From: a virus
DNA length: 39,970 nt
Virus record (IMG/VR): IMGVR_UViG_3300022208_000011
Location: 1 to 39,970 of that record
Direction: 5' to 3' (one strand)
The position numbers and the translations under genes were made by a program. Position 1 is the stretch's first letter, and each line of letters begins with the position of its first letter. The notes under the pieces are model-generated. The model worked only from the letters and a program-made list of their open reading frames with translations, searched no databases and had not been told where the DNA came from. Of this stretch, positions 32,677 through 39,970 are shown piece after piece.

Positions 32677-32716
32677 TAAAATAGAAAGGGGAAGTAGACA
32701 TTACATCTACTCCCCC
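32677..32716 (-). terminator. Rho-independent terminator after the scaffold gene
   Basis: Eleven-bp stem with one G.U pair (GGGGGAGTAGA with TCTACTTCCCC on the minus strand), a 7-nt loop and a T-rich tail TTTCTATTTTA. One of the clearest terminators in the window; it ends the portal-scaffold transcript 26 bp after the scaffold stop. Confidence 0.8.
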
Positions 32717-32741
32717 TGTGCAACGCTACAGATGGATGGGC

Positions 32742-34031
32742 TTATGCGGTAACCGACAATCTGCCTTGTGGAGTAAAGCGAGATAGCTTTGCCGCCAGTC
32801 CCTCAGACACACTCATCTTGCTACGTTGCGAATCCGATGACTTCGGTGAACTCTCTAATCGAGAAGCACCTTTTAGTTTATTAATATAGTCATCTTTTTC
32901 TTTAATCATTTCAGATTGAGCTTTGATAAGTGATTGCAGTTTTTTATAGTTTCGTCCTTGATGAATAAGGCGATTCATTTCATCCACTGATGCAGGCTCG
33001 TCTGATTGTTGCGTAGCTGATAATGCGATAGCATCATCACGCGAGGTATCATATGAGATTCCCTTCTCTGCCATATATGACTGAATGCTTTCTGGAATAT
33101 CAATTTCATTATTGATAATGTCAGATTGCCTCTTGTAGCTATCCCTCCATGTATTGATGTATTGGGATCGGGTTTCTAATTCTTTTTCTTTTGCTTTGCG
33201 TGTAATGGTTGACTTTGTTGTTTGCCAATCACTTAATGCATTTGCGTGAGCTTCCGTTGCTTTCTCGTAGTTCTTAATGGCATCCACAAACCTTACTTGA
33301 TTGTAGACATCCAATGAATTCGTTAGCTCCTTGAAGGCTTCTCTCCTGTCTTGTAGGGCTTCTCTTTTAATTTTCTCGTCTTGAGTTGAATAAGCTGCCG
33401 CGCTTGCCCTCATTGCTGAATTGAATATTGTGATCAATTGCTCGTCATCTCCCAGCAATTCTTTTGCTTCAAGATAAGAATTTTGTAAAGGAACAACATA
33501 TTTGCTTTGGAAATCTTCACTAGCAGAAAGGTCGTAAAACTCTACTTGGCTTTTTAGATCTTGGATCTGTTTGCTTAATTGTGCTTCCAGATCTGCTTTC
33601 TGTTCGTTGATTTCATTTAGCTGTTGCTGGTAGTGTTTCTCTTCTTCAGAAGATTTGCTTTGCTCCACCAGTTTTTCCAACTCCTCAATGCGCTGAGTGT
33701 ATTTAGGAACTTCTTCAGACTTTACTTTTTCTAGTTCCTTTTTGAGCTTTTTGTTCTCTTCAATTTGTTTTTGAACAAATCCAGGCTTCTTCTTATCCAT
33801 TTGGATAGTCGGCTTCTTTTCATCATTATCGTTACCGATAACATCTTCAGAAACATCTTCGGAATACATCTCTGTCTCTTCTTCATCATATTCCATTTTA
33901 GAACCATCTGCATTCTTACTAAACCTCTTTAGGAAGTCTGATGTATTGCCCTTGATGGGGATTTGTGGTTTACTTTGAAGATCTTTGATGATCTCCGCAG
34001 TCTCTTTGCTTGCTGTGTTTTGTTCGCTCAT
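32742..34031 (-). CDS. Scaffold-like coiled-coil protein (429 aa)
   Basis: Acidic N-terminal third (Asp-Glu-Glu-Glu-Thr-Glu), then an extended Glu/Lys/Gln coiled coil (about 85-165 and 235-350), and a basic Ser-rich C-terminus (Lys-Met-Ser, Arg-Phe-Thr-Pro-Gln-Gly-Arg). This is the normal make-up of capsid scaffolding proteins, with a basic tail that contacts the shell. It sits between portal and capsid genes. It contains palindrome site 7 near residue 65 (Val-Ile-Gly-Asn-Asp-Asn). A strong terminator follows. No protease triad is seen, so it is probably removed intact or by another enzyme. Confidence 0.72.
   Translation of the reverse strand: MSEQNTASKETAEIIKDLQSKPQIPIKGNTSDFLKRFSKNADGSKMEYDEEETEMYSEDVSEDVIGNDNDEKKPTIQMDKKKPGFVQKQIEENKKLKKELEKVKSEEVPKYTQRIEELEKLVEQSKSSEEEKHYQQQLNEINEQKADLEAQLSKQIQDLKSQVEFYDLSASEDFQSKYVVPLQNSYLEAKELLGDDEQLITIFNSAMRASAAAYSTQDEKIKREALQDRREAFKELTNSLDVYNQVRFVDAIKNYEKATEAHANALSDWQTTKSTITRKAKEKELETRSQYINTWRDSYKRQSDIINNEIDIPESIQSYMAEKGISYDTSRDDAIALSATQQSDEPASVDEMNRLIHQGRNYKKLQSLIKAQSEMIKEKDDYINKLKGASRLESSPKSSDSQRSKMSVSEGLAAKLSRFTPQGRLSVTA
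33826..33841. promoter_or_regulatory. 16-bp palindrome, site 7 (TTATCGTTACCGATAA)
   Basis: Inside the scaffold-like gene, encoding Ile-Gly-Asn-Asp on the minus strand. The codon phase is the same as in the terminase copy (site 9). Confidence 0.65.
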
Positions 34032-34034
34032 AAA

Positions 34035-34274
34035 TTAGGCTTCGTCCAAATCTGGATCAAATGGTTGATCATCTCCATATGATTTCAGCTTCTTTGACTT
34101 CTTAAATTTCTCTACTCCAGATTCGGCATTCACTTCAATAGTTCCAATTGCGTGACGAACTGATTCAATGCCGATTGCTGGGCATGTCATAAGTATGTGT
34201 GTTTTAAGTGCGTACCAATCATCATGATTAATGATCGAGGCGCATAGTCCTTGGATTCGGTCTGTTGTATTCAT
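34035..34274 (-). CDS. Small head-region protein (79 aa)
   Basis: Function unknown. Helical N-terminus with Cys and His, then a Lys-rich stretch (Val-Glu-Lys-Phe-Lys-Lys-Ser-Lys-Lys-Leu-Lys) and an acidic end (Phe-Asp-Pro-Asp-Leu-Asp-Glu-Ala). The start overlaps the portal stop as ATGA, and the scaffold start follows after three bases. Constant proximity to portal and scaffold suggests a small head-assembly factor. No Shine-Dalgarno sequence; translation is probably coupled to that of the portal. Confidence 0.65.
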   Translation of the reverse strand: MNTTDRIQGLCASIINHDDWYALKTHILMTCPAIGIESVRHAIGTIEVNAESGVEKFKKSKKLKSYGDDQPFDPDLDEA

Positions 34275-36709
34275 TCGGGTTGTGGTTTAGCAACTTGCAT
34301 AGGAGTTTGTGGAGTCTCCTCTTCTTCTACTTCTTCAACTTCTTCTTCCTCTTCTGGCATCTGTCCTTTAGCCTTCTGAATCTCAGCGCGAGCCTTGGCT
34401 TTCTGCATGGCAAGCTGGGTGATACCCTGCTGCTTGCGTTGCTCTGTACGCTGGGCGTGGCTGATGGATGCCTTTCCGATTGCAATATCTGCAAGTTTTT
34501 GTTGAGTTTCAATCTCGATACCAGACTTCGCAGCGAGATACTGGAGCTTGAGATCTTCTTCTGATCCACCCTTACCTTGACCTTGCTCTTGTTCGCTTTG
34601 TGCCATGTCTTGATAAACTTGCCCAATTTGGTCTGCCATCTTAGAGGCTTCTCCCATACCTTGCATAAATTGCTTGATGAAGTCTTGCTTGGTTTGATCT
34701 TTGGCAATGAACTCAACGTGCGCCATGATATGACCACCTTTAAATTGCACTGAACGAACAGCCCTTGCCAACTGATCCACGTCTGGTTGCCCAGCTTGAA
34801 TCATTTGAAGGTTGGTTTGCAACTGAAGTATAAGATCAGCAAAATGACCTTGCGCGTGTTCTACGTGCGGATCAGTTGGAAGTACTGGGAAGTTTGCTGG
34901 GTTAACAAACACATCTGTCATTCCAGCATTCTCAAACCCAATAATGCGTGTATTATCATCAATGCGTTCTGCCTTAGTATCCCTATAACGTATTACGTTG
35001 TCCCTCCCCGCCAAAGCTGCGATTGCGTCTTTAACGGCATTTTCTTGTCCTTCGTTGGCTGGTGTGATCGAAGTAAGTTGTACAAGTTTCTCCGCAGTGA
35101 TGAGCTTGAATGAAGGGGAACCAGCTCCGTTGATGAGGTTGCTTCGCACGCTTGTAATGTTTTTCCAAGAAGCGGCTTCTTTAGGTGTTCCGAGTTGTTC
35201 AAGGATTTGATAGAATTTTTTGACATATTCGTATCCATCGTCTTCACGATTGGCTGAAACAAATCTGCGATAAAGTTCTTTAAAGTAAAGAGTTTCGCAT
35301 TCGTTGAATCGTCTGATTTGTGTTCCAGAAAGTTTTGCGGATTCCGCTGCATCTAACTCTGCTTCACCTTTAGTGCGTTGCTTACCACCCGCTGTTGGTT
35401 GTCCGATACGATACTGGCCGAGGTTGCGGTACAGATCGTTCATGTAGAACTGCATGAATCCCATGCTTTCTCCTACTGGTAGTTGGAAACGATTCTGTGT
35501 GAACTTGGCTCCGTCTGGCATCACGCTGATAGGCAACCATTCCATTTGCTTAAGCATCTTCGTAGCGTCAGGAGATTGCCCTTCAATCATCAACATTGAA
35601 TTAAGACGAACAGCATCAACTAGACCATTCATTGTGAAATCGTACTGACGACAAGCAACATACGCAGCTTCAGCTTGGCTTTTAATATCATGGAATAATC
35701 CAGATCCAACTGAGTCTGTTAGCATATATAGTACTTCACTCCAGTCATCATATGCACCAACTTGAAGTTGTAGGAACCCGTGTTGATCTCGAATCGTTTC
35801 TTCTGAAATCTTGTTGTTACCACGGGCTGTTTTATTGATTTCAGTTATAATTGGATTGTAGTCTTGCAATACAACCGCCTTGCTGATCTTACCATCGAAC
35901 TCCCTCCAATAGATTTCATACAGATCAATCTTTTGGTTTACAGACAACGACCAGTTAAATCCGCTTTCTGAAATCGTGCGAAAGAAGTCTTCTCTGCTTT
36001 TGTTGTGTTCACTGAATGCTCGATGGAAACGAATTGCATCAATTACAGCATCTACGTTCCAACCGATTGCTTCTGCCGCTTCCTTGTTTTGGATGACTTT
36101 ATAAAGTTCGTAGGGGGTTGGTCTGCGACGAACAGCGAACTCTTCAAGATTGCTGAAATCGATTTTGATATCATCTGGAAAAAGAAGGTCAGACAGAAAG
36201 ATGTGTTTGGGCATCCATCCAAATTGACTATCCCACATGCCAATTCCTTTTCCGTACAACAACATGCTTTCGATGTCTTGCTCTTTGTTGTATAGGTAGC
36301 CCGACCATTCACGGATCGCTTGGTCAAAAGCTTGCGTGAGGTTTTCCGAATGCATGAGCTGCTCCCTCTTGTTACCGTATTTCGTTTTGATCGTGGCGCA
36401 GGCTTGCCTTTCTGTGATGATATCATAGTAACTAGACTTTTGGTTGTTAACAATAGCTTCAAGACTTCCCCAGTTAACGTCAGATTGCCAAGGTAGTTTC
36501 TTCTCTGCTATCTTGCTGTATCCCGTTGGTGGGAAACGCTTGTATGCTTTATATACACGAATCCGTTTGTTTTCTCTTCCAGTGTTTGCTAGAGATAGCT
36601 GATTTGCAATATTCCACGCATGGTTTGCTGAAGATACTCTTGTAGCTGGTGGTTCACCTTCTGGCCCAAGAGTTAGAAGTGAATAGTTGTCGTTGCCTGT
36701 TGAGATCAT
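34271..36709 (-). CDS. Portal protein (812 aa)
   Basis: Large protein with an N-terminal clip/wing-like region containing Trp-Asn-Ile-Ala-Asn and Arg-Val-Tyr-Lys-Ala-Tyr-Lys-Arg, a central body rich in aromatic residues, and a helical C-terminal part with a long Gln/Glu region (~720-812) ending in Pro/Gln repeats. At 812 aa it is larger than most siphophage portals and similar to those of large-portal podoviruses. Position next to the terminase and before scaffold and capsid supports the call. An N-terminal Asn-Asp run is followed by Leu-Gly-Pro-Glu-Gly-Glu-Pro-Pro. The start lies 7 bp from palindrome site 8, which overlaps its promoter. Confidence 0.82.
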   Translation of the reverse strand: MISTGNDNYSLLTLGPEGEPPATRVSSANHAWNIANQLSLANTGRENKRIRVYKAYKRFPPTGYSKIAEKKLPWQSDVNWGSLEAIVNNQKSSYYDIITERQACATIKTKYGNKREQLMHSENLTQAFDQAIREWSGYLYNKEQDIESMLLYGKGIGMWDSQFGWMPKHIFLSDLLFPDDIKIDFSNLEEFAVRRRPTPYELYKVIQNKEAAEAIGWNVDAVIDAIRFHRAFSEHNKSREDFFRTISESGFNWSLSVNQKIDLYEIYWREFDGKISKAVVLQDYNPIITEINKTARGNNKISEETIRDQHGFLQLQVGAYDDWSEVLYMLTDSVGSGLFHDIKSQAEAAYVACRQYDFTMNGLVDAVRLNSMLMIEGQSPDATKMLKQMEWLPISVMPDGAKFTQNRFQLPVGESMGFMQFYMNDLYRNLGQYRIGQPTAGGKQRTKGEAELDAAESAKLSGTQIRRFNECETLYFKELYRRFVSANREDDGYEYVKKFYQILEQLGTPKEAASWKNITSVRSNLINGAGSPSFKLITAEKLVQLTSITPANEGQENAVKDAIAALAGRDNVIRYRDTKAERIDDNTRIIGFENAGMTDVFVNPANFPVLPTDPHVEHAQGHFADLILQLQTNLQMIQAGQPDVDQLARAVRSVQFKGGHIMAHVEFIAKDQTKQDFIKQFMQGMGEASKMADQIGQVYQDMAQSEQEQGQGKGGSEEDLKLQYLAAKSGIEIETQQKLADIAIGKASISHAQRTEQRKQQGITQLAMQKAKARAEIQKAKGQMPEEEEEVEEVEEEETPQTPMQVAKPQPE

Positions 36710-36715
36710 TGTGTA

Positions 36716-36744
36716 TTTATCGTTAACGATAATGGATTAGTCAA
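36716..36744 (-). promoter_or_regulatory. Portal promoter overlapped by palindrome site 8
   Basis: Minus strand TTGACT (36744..36739), a 17-bp spacer and GATAAA (36721..36716), six bases before the portal ATG. The palindrome (36717..36732) covers the -10 box and most of the spacer, so a bound protein would block polymerase. The mRNA would have almost no leader. Confidence 0.55.
36717..36732. promoter_or_regulatory. 16-bp palindrome, site 8 (TTATCGTTAACGATAA)
   Basis: Perfect copy between the CxxC-protein gene and the portal gene. It shares the flank TCCATTATCGTTA on its left side (minus strand) with site 1, hinting at a longer recognition sequence. Confidence 0.72.
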
Positions 36745-36747
36745 AGA

Positions 36748-37125
36748 TTATTTATTGAACATTTTATTCAATACGCTTCGTCGTTTGCCACACACTTTAC
36801 ATCCTTTAGCTTTTCTTTCAAGCGTTGTGCCTGCGACTGAATCAATTAATCTTGCAGCGGAGTGAATCATGTTTGCTACCTGGTCGCCTGTTTGCATCCA
36901 GCATCTTCCTTCTGGTTGGCGTTGGCAGATTTGTTGCTCGATTTGATATGCGAGATCAACAGGAATTTCGTTCCCGTTAATCTCCATATCTTTTTTTACG
37001 TTCGCAATGAGATTTCTAAATGAACCTGATCGTATTATTGCAGGGAATGTGCGTGCTTCCCTTGTGAGCGTAAATTCATAATACCACCCTCCCACTGGAG
37101 CTAGATGAGGATCTTTTAATTTCAT
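36748..37125 (-). CDS. CxxC-containing phage protein (125 aa)
   Basis: Trp-Tyr-Tyr-Glu-Phe near residue 15, a central segment (Ile-Glu-Gln-Gln-Ile-Cys-Gln-Arg) and a C-terminal Cys-Lys-Val-Cys-Gly-Lys-Arg that could hold a metal or bind nucleic acid. Proteins of this general pattern occur next to phage head genes, with no known role. It is divergent from the terminase with only 36 bp between the start codons. A small-terminase-like or packaging helper role is conceivable but unsupported by motifs. No Shine-Dalgarno sequence. Confidence 0.62.
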   Translation of the reverse strand: MKLKDPHLAPVGGWYYEFTLTREARTFPAIIRSGSFRNLIANVKKDMEINGNEIPVDLAYQIEQQICQRQPEGRCWMQTGDQVANMIHSAARLIDSVAGTTLERKAKGCKVCGKRRSVLNKMFNK

Positions 37126-37138
37126 GCTTGTAAATATA

Positions 37139-37168
37139 TCTATATTGTTAAATATAGTGTCATGTCAA
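37139..37168. promoter_or_regulatory. Divergent promoter/operator region
   Basis: For the minus strand TTGACA (37168..37163), an 18-bp spacer and TATAGA (37144..37139). For the plus strand TATAGT lies three bases before the terminase ATG. An inverted repeat CTATATT-GTTA-AATATAG (37140..37157) lies between the two start codons, so one protein could control both genes. Confidence 0.5.
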
Positions 37169-39000
37169 GTAAGAATTTTATCACTCGATATGGGATGGCT
37201 TTTCCAGACAACATGGATGATCTCAGCATAGAATTGTTTTGTTACGCAATCACTCGCGGGCAATACGGTAGAACTTATTGCGTAAAACATAATATAGAAA
37301 TCGGTGACTTTAAACTGCTCACCCCATTTGAACATTTTATAAAAGCAGTGCAACTTCAGTGGCCCACGGATGTTTCTATTAAATCGCGCGGATACACGAA
37401 CACCCAACTTATTCGCACCATTGAAGAACTTTGTAACAATGATGACTTGGTTCTAGCTGGTGCTGCATCGATGGGTAAGTCGTTTCCTGTGGGTCTGTGG
37501 ATTCTACTCGATTGGTGTGCTGCTCCAACGTGTACATCATCTTGGGTTGCCACAACAACTATTGGTGCTTCAGAAGATCGTATTTGGGGTATCATCTCAA
37601 AGCTTTGGAAAGCATCCCGTGTGAAGATCGGGAATCTCATGGACTATCGCCACATGATCGTATGGGGTGGTGGTGACGGCAATGATCAACGTGACTATCG
37701 TAATGCTATCAAAGCTCTTGCCTTTCCTCAAGGTAACGAAGGGCAGAAGGCTATCGATACAACCCGTGGACGTAAGAATGACCGCATTCGTCTTGCTCTT
37801 GACGAGCTTCCCGAAATGGAGATGGGTGCGCTCACCGCTCGCGTCAACCTTTCGTCTAACGATGACAAAGTATTCATAGGTATCGGAAACCCTTCCGCTG
37901 GAGATAATCCACACACACGCTGGTGTACGCCAAATGGTCAGTCCAACTTTGAGAGCGTCACGATGGATATGGATAAATGGGAGACTGAGACTGGTGTGTG
38001 CTTGTTTTATAATGGTATGCGCTCACCCAACTTCCAAGCCCCACCAAGCGAACCTCCACCATTTCCGTTTCTAATGGATCGTAACAAGCAGGCTCAGATG
38101 CTTAAACAATGTTATGGTGACGAAAATGCTATTGACTATGTGCGTAACGCTATCGGTTGGTGGCCCAAATCTGGATTCAATCAGACAATCCTTACTGGAG
38201 ATCTTATTCGTAATGCTGCCACAAATGAAATGCCATTATGGGATTCTAATGGTCTTACCAAAGTCGCGGGATTCGATACAGCGTTTACCGCTGGTGGTGA
38301 TCGATGCGTGTTAACGATTGGAACTCTTGGTTATGTGCGTGGAACAAATAACAAGATTCTCCACATGGATAGTCAACACGTCATCCAGTTATCCGCTAGA
38401 GAAACCGCTGAATTTGAAGTTCAATTAGCCACAGAGGTTGTTCGCATTTGCCGTGATGCTGGTGTGCAGCCACAGAAGTTTGGTATGGACGTTTCTGGTG
38501 ATGGTGGTCGAGTTGGTCAAGCTATCATACGAGAGTGGCTAAAACATGACCAGAATGGTCACAGCATCGTTTTGATCTCTTCAATGGGTAAACCAACTGA
38601 TCGTATCGCAGCAGAGGTTGATAAGCGTCCCTGCAAAGAAGTGTATGATCGTCTGGTCTCTGAGTTTTGGTATAGCTGTTATCACGGATTTAAGAGCAGA
38701 GTAATTTGGGGGATCGATTACGCTGATGAACTTGGGCGTGAATTGTGTCTTCGTAGATATACTTTAAAGACACGAAAGATAGCCATTGAGACTAAATCTG
38801 ATTTTAAGTCTCGCATTGGTTATTCGCCTGACTTGGCGGACTCATTCGTGTATTGCCTAGAAATGGCGCGGCGTTATGGGCTTGTTTTTATCGGTAACGA
38901 TAAAGCTGTTCCAACCAACCGATTCTGGGCGCGGGAAGATAGGCTCGTTGAGACTACCACAGTCGAAGATTACTCAACAGATGACTGGGGCGAAGACTAG
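37162..39000 (+). CDS. terL: Terminase large subunit
   Basis: 612 aa. The ATPase domain has Walker A Gly100-Ala-Ala-Ser-Met-Gly-Lys106-Ser and Walker B Leu-Ala-Leu-Asp214-Glu215. The nuclease domain has Asp372 in Gly-Phe-Asp-Thr-Ala-Phe, Asp443 in Gly-Met-Asp-Val-Ser and Asp557-x-x-Asp560 near the end, as in RNase-H-type terminase nucleases. It drives DNA into the prohead through the portal and cuts concatemers. It is the only large gene on the plus strand; the rest of the head genes run the other way. It contains palindrome site 9 near its end (Ile-Gly-Asn-Asp). No small subunit is recognised nearby. Confidence 0.93.
   Translation: MSSKNFITRYGMAFPDNMDDLSIELFCYAITRGQYGRTYCVKHNIEIGDFKLLTPFEHFIKAVQLQWPTDVSIKSRGYTNTQLIRTIEELCNNDDLVLAGAASMGKSFPVGLWILLDWCAAPTCTSSWVATTTIGASEDRIWGIISKLWKASRVKIGNLMDYRHMIVWGGGDGNDQRDYRNAIKALAFPQGNEGQKAIDTTRGRKNDRIRLALDELPEMEMGALTARVNLSSNDDKVFIGIGNPSAGDNPHTRWCTPNGQSNFESVTMDMDKWETETGVCLFYNGMRSPNFQAPPSEPPPFPFLMDRNKQAQMLKQCYGDENAIDYVRNAIGWWPKSGFNQTILTGDLIRNAATNEMPLWDSNGLTKVAGFDTAFTAGGDRCVLTIGTLGYVRGTNNKILHMDSQHVIQLSARETAEFEVQLATEVVRICRDAGVQPQKFGMDVSGDGGRVGQAIIREWLKHDQNGHSIVLISSMGKPTDRIAAEVDKRPCKEVYDRLVSEFWYSCYHGFKSRVIWGIDYADELGRELCLRRYTLKTRKIAIETKSDFKSRIGYSPDLADSFVYCLEMARRYGLVFIGNDKAVPTNRFWAREDRLVETTTVEDYSTDDWGED
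38888..38903. promoter_or_regulatory. 16-bp palindrome, site 9 (TTATCGGTAACGATAA)
   Basis: Inside the 3' end of the terminase gene, ~100 bp before its stop, encoding Ile-Gly-Asn-Asp on the plus strand, the same peptide as site 7 gives on the minus strand. Confidence 0.65.
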
Positions 39001-39124
39001 CAGGAACGGATACGCGCATCCTTTTCATGTGTGGGGTTGCCAAGGTTATGATTCTCCTACGAATCCCCCACCTCGATGTGGCGGCGAGTTGAATAATCAA
39101 CGCTTGAACCGCTCATCCGTTTAG
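38981..39124 (+). CDS. Possible small Cys-containing protein (47 aa)
   Basis: The ORF overlaps the end of the terminase gene by 20 bases and runs in another frame. Its product has His-Pro-Phe-His-Val-Trp-Gly-Cys, then Pro-Pro-Pro-Arg-Cys-Gly-Gly, a spacing compatible with a metal-binding knuckle. Otherwise the 142 bp between the terminase stop and the next gene hold only weak hairpins (one GGAT/ATCC stem followed by TTTT at 39008..39025). No Shine-Dalgarno sequence. Function unknown and existence uncertain. Confidence 0.35.
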   Translation: MTGAKTSRNGYAHPFHVWGCQGYDSPTNPPPRCGGELNNQRLNRSSV

Positions 39125-39142
39125 ACCACCTGCCTGCTAAAT

Positions 39143-39382
39143 TTACTCAAGCACTCCCTCAAGTTCAAGGTAGTTCGCTGTCTCTTCTGTAATAGTAATT
39201 AAGGAAAACCAATCTCCTTCTCCAGTTTTTTCTACTTTATCAATCTTATGGATATCTTTCTTCTTGATCCAGCAATCCATGTAGTCTTGTCGAAACCTAA
39301 TCTTGGTTTCGTTTTCGTCACTGATATATCCCCTGCATGTAATCATGCCTTGGAATGTTGAATGCATTTCATCTATATTCAT
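39143..39382 (-). CDS. Hypothetical protein (79 aa)
   Basis: Beta-type small protein with many charged residues (Lys-Lys-Lys-Asp-Ile-His-Lys-Ile-Asp-Lys-Val-Glu-Lys) and Trp-Phe near residue 60, and an acidic end. No domain recognised. The start overlaps the HNH gene end by 14 bp, so it is probably in the same transcript, converging on the terminase. It could be a small regulator or inhibitor; nothing proves it. Confidence 0.6.
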   Translation of the reverse strand: MNIDEMHSTFQGMITCRGYISDENETKIRFRQDYMDCWIKKKDIHKIDKVEKTGEGDWFSLITITEETANYLELEGVLE

Positions 39383-39683
39383 AAATTAAGTATCCCATCT
39401 CTTTTGCCCACGCTGGATTGTCATGGATGCGATTGTGGCACAACCTGCATACAGCCATGAAGCTATCGATGTTAGACAAGTTCTTACCACGTTTCTTTTT
39501 GTGGTGGATGTCGCTAGCTTGATTCTCGCAAATTTCACATCTTGGGTGTTTTTCAAAGTATTCTCTACGGACTGATGCATACTCTTTGTTTAAATGTCTT
39601 CGCTTGTCACTAACTTGTTTGAGCTTTCCTCCACGATTTTTGAATCCAGACTTGGCGCGGAGGGGTGTTTTCCTTTTAAGCAT
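39369..39683 (-). CDS. HNH endonuclease
   Basis: 104 aa, basic N-terminus (Lys-Arg-Lys-Thr-Pro-Leu-Arg). Zinc knuckles Cys49-Glu-Ile-Cys52 and Cys79-Arg-Leu-Cys82 flank the catalytic core Asp58-Ile-His60-His61, with Asn84 and His87 completing the HNH. In several phages a similar HNH protein works with the terminase in DNA cutting during packaging, and here it is close to terL, though on the other strand. A homing or host-DNA nuclease is the alternative. The start lies 94 bp inside the XRE regulator gene in another frame. Confidence 0.88.
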   Translation of the reverse strand: MLKRKTPLRAKSGFKNRGGKLKQVSDKRRHLNKEYASVRREYFEKHPRCEICENQASDIHHKKKRGKNLSNIDSFMAVCRLCHNRIHDNPAWAKEMGYLIYEYR

Positions 39684-39931
39684 AGATCGATTATCTTCAT
39701 TACTTGATCACGACTCAAGATACTTTTTGCGGTTGTTTCAATCTGACTGATAAGTTGCCCAGTAACCCCAATCGCAGATCCAAGCTGGCGACACGTCATT
39801 CCTAGTTGTGTGCGTGTATCGCGGAGTTGTACTGAAAATATCTTGCGTCCACTTTGCCGTAGTTTTTTACTGGCTTCGTAGGCTTGCATACATTCATTGT
39901 GCGCTCCCTCTAATGGATGGGCTACATTCAT
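39590..39931 (-). CDS. XRE-family HTH transcriptional regulator
   Basis: 113 aa. An HTH of the Cro/CI type covers residues ~40-75: Leu-Gly-Met-Thr-Cys-Arg-Gln-Leu-Gly-Ser-Ala-Ile-Gly-Val-Thr and Leu-Ile-Ser-Gln-Ile-Glu. The C-terminal tail is Ser/Lys-rich. No peptidase domain as in CI/LexA, so it is Cro-like in size. An alternative start at 39889 leaves the HTH intact. The C-terminal 31 codons overlap the HNH gene. It is a candidate binder of the dispersed 16-bp palindromes, but no such site is seen in the 39 bp upstream, which instead hold a TTGAC-AA-GTCAA inverted repeat (39957..39968). Confidence 0.82.
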   Translation of the reverse strand: MNVAHPLEGAHNECMQAYEASKKLRQSGRKIFSVQLRDTRTQLGMTCRQLGSAIGVTGQLISQIETTAKSILSRDQVMKIIDLCLKGKHPSAPSLDSKIVEESSNKLVTSEDI

Positions 39932-39970
39932 CTTTGGGGCAGTCTATAAAGTTTTGTTGACAAGTCAAGG

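Overview
The window is most of the genome of a tailed bacteriophage, apparently a short-tailed (podovirus-like) one. It carries a terminase large subunit, portal, scaffold-like protein, major capsid protein, a long fibre/spike cluster, a lysis cassette, a ring- or nozzle-like tail pair, three internal (ejection) proteins including a giant of about 2546 residues, and a small recombination/replication block. There is no tape measure, sheath or long-tail gene, and no integrase, RNA polymerase, DNA polymerase or reverse transcriptase, so the genome probably continues beyond the window or those functions come from the host. The host cannot be named. A small lipoprotein in the lysis cassette points to a Gram-negative envelope, and most start codons lack a Shine-Dalgarno sequence and follow A/T-rich stretches.

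Layout from left to right, minus strand unless stated. 1-3.65 kb: early-type genes (ParB/KorB-like HTH protein, OB-fold ssDNA-binding-like protein, RecB/Cas4-like nuclease, several small unknowns). 3.75 kb: a terminator that closes the late block. 3.85-14.1 kb: internal virion proteins. 14.1-17.6 kb: tail adaptor and nozzle-like proteins with a short coiled-coil fibre. 17.6-23 kb: receptor-binding cluster with two pectate-lyase-fold spikes, each paired with a near-identical 57-60 aa partner, and a collagen-like fibre with its own consensus promoter. 23-25 kb: lysis cassette (XhlA-like protein, holin-like protein, spanin-like lipoprotein, amidase, metallophosphoesterase), with ATGA overlaps at three of the four junctions. 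25-30.95 kb: further fibres and lectin-like proteins. 31-36.7 kb: capsid, scaffold and portal. 37.16-39.0 kb (+ strand): terminase, divergent from a CxxC protein. 39.1-39.97 kb: small ORF, HNH nuclease and XRE regulator.

The most unusual signal is a family of nine near-perfect 16-bp palindromes (consensus TTATCGTTAACGATAA) scattered from 3.7 to 38.9 kb. They sit at gene starts, next to promoters and terminators, and inside coding sequences, and look like binding sites for a phage-wide regulatory, partition or packaging protein. The second is a roughly 200-nt leader with serial hairpins between a strong terminator/promoter pair and the capsid gene, a good candidate for a structured RNA. The virion surface also looks modular: spike-partner duplication, a shared C-terminal fibre domain, and a recurring N-terminal Cys-Phe motif on three proteins encoded close to the capsid gene.
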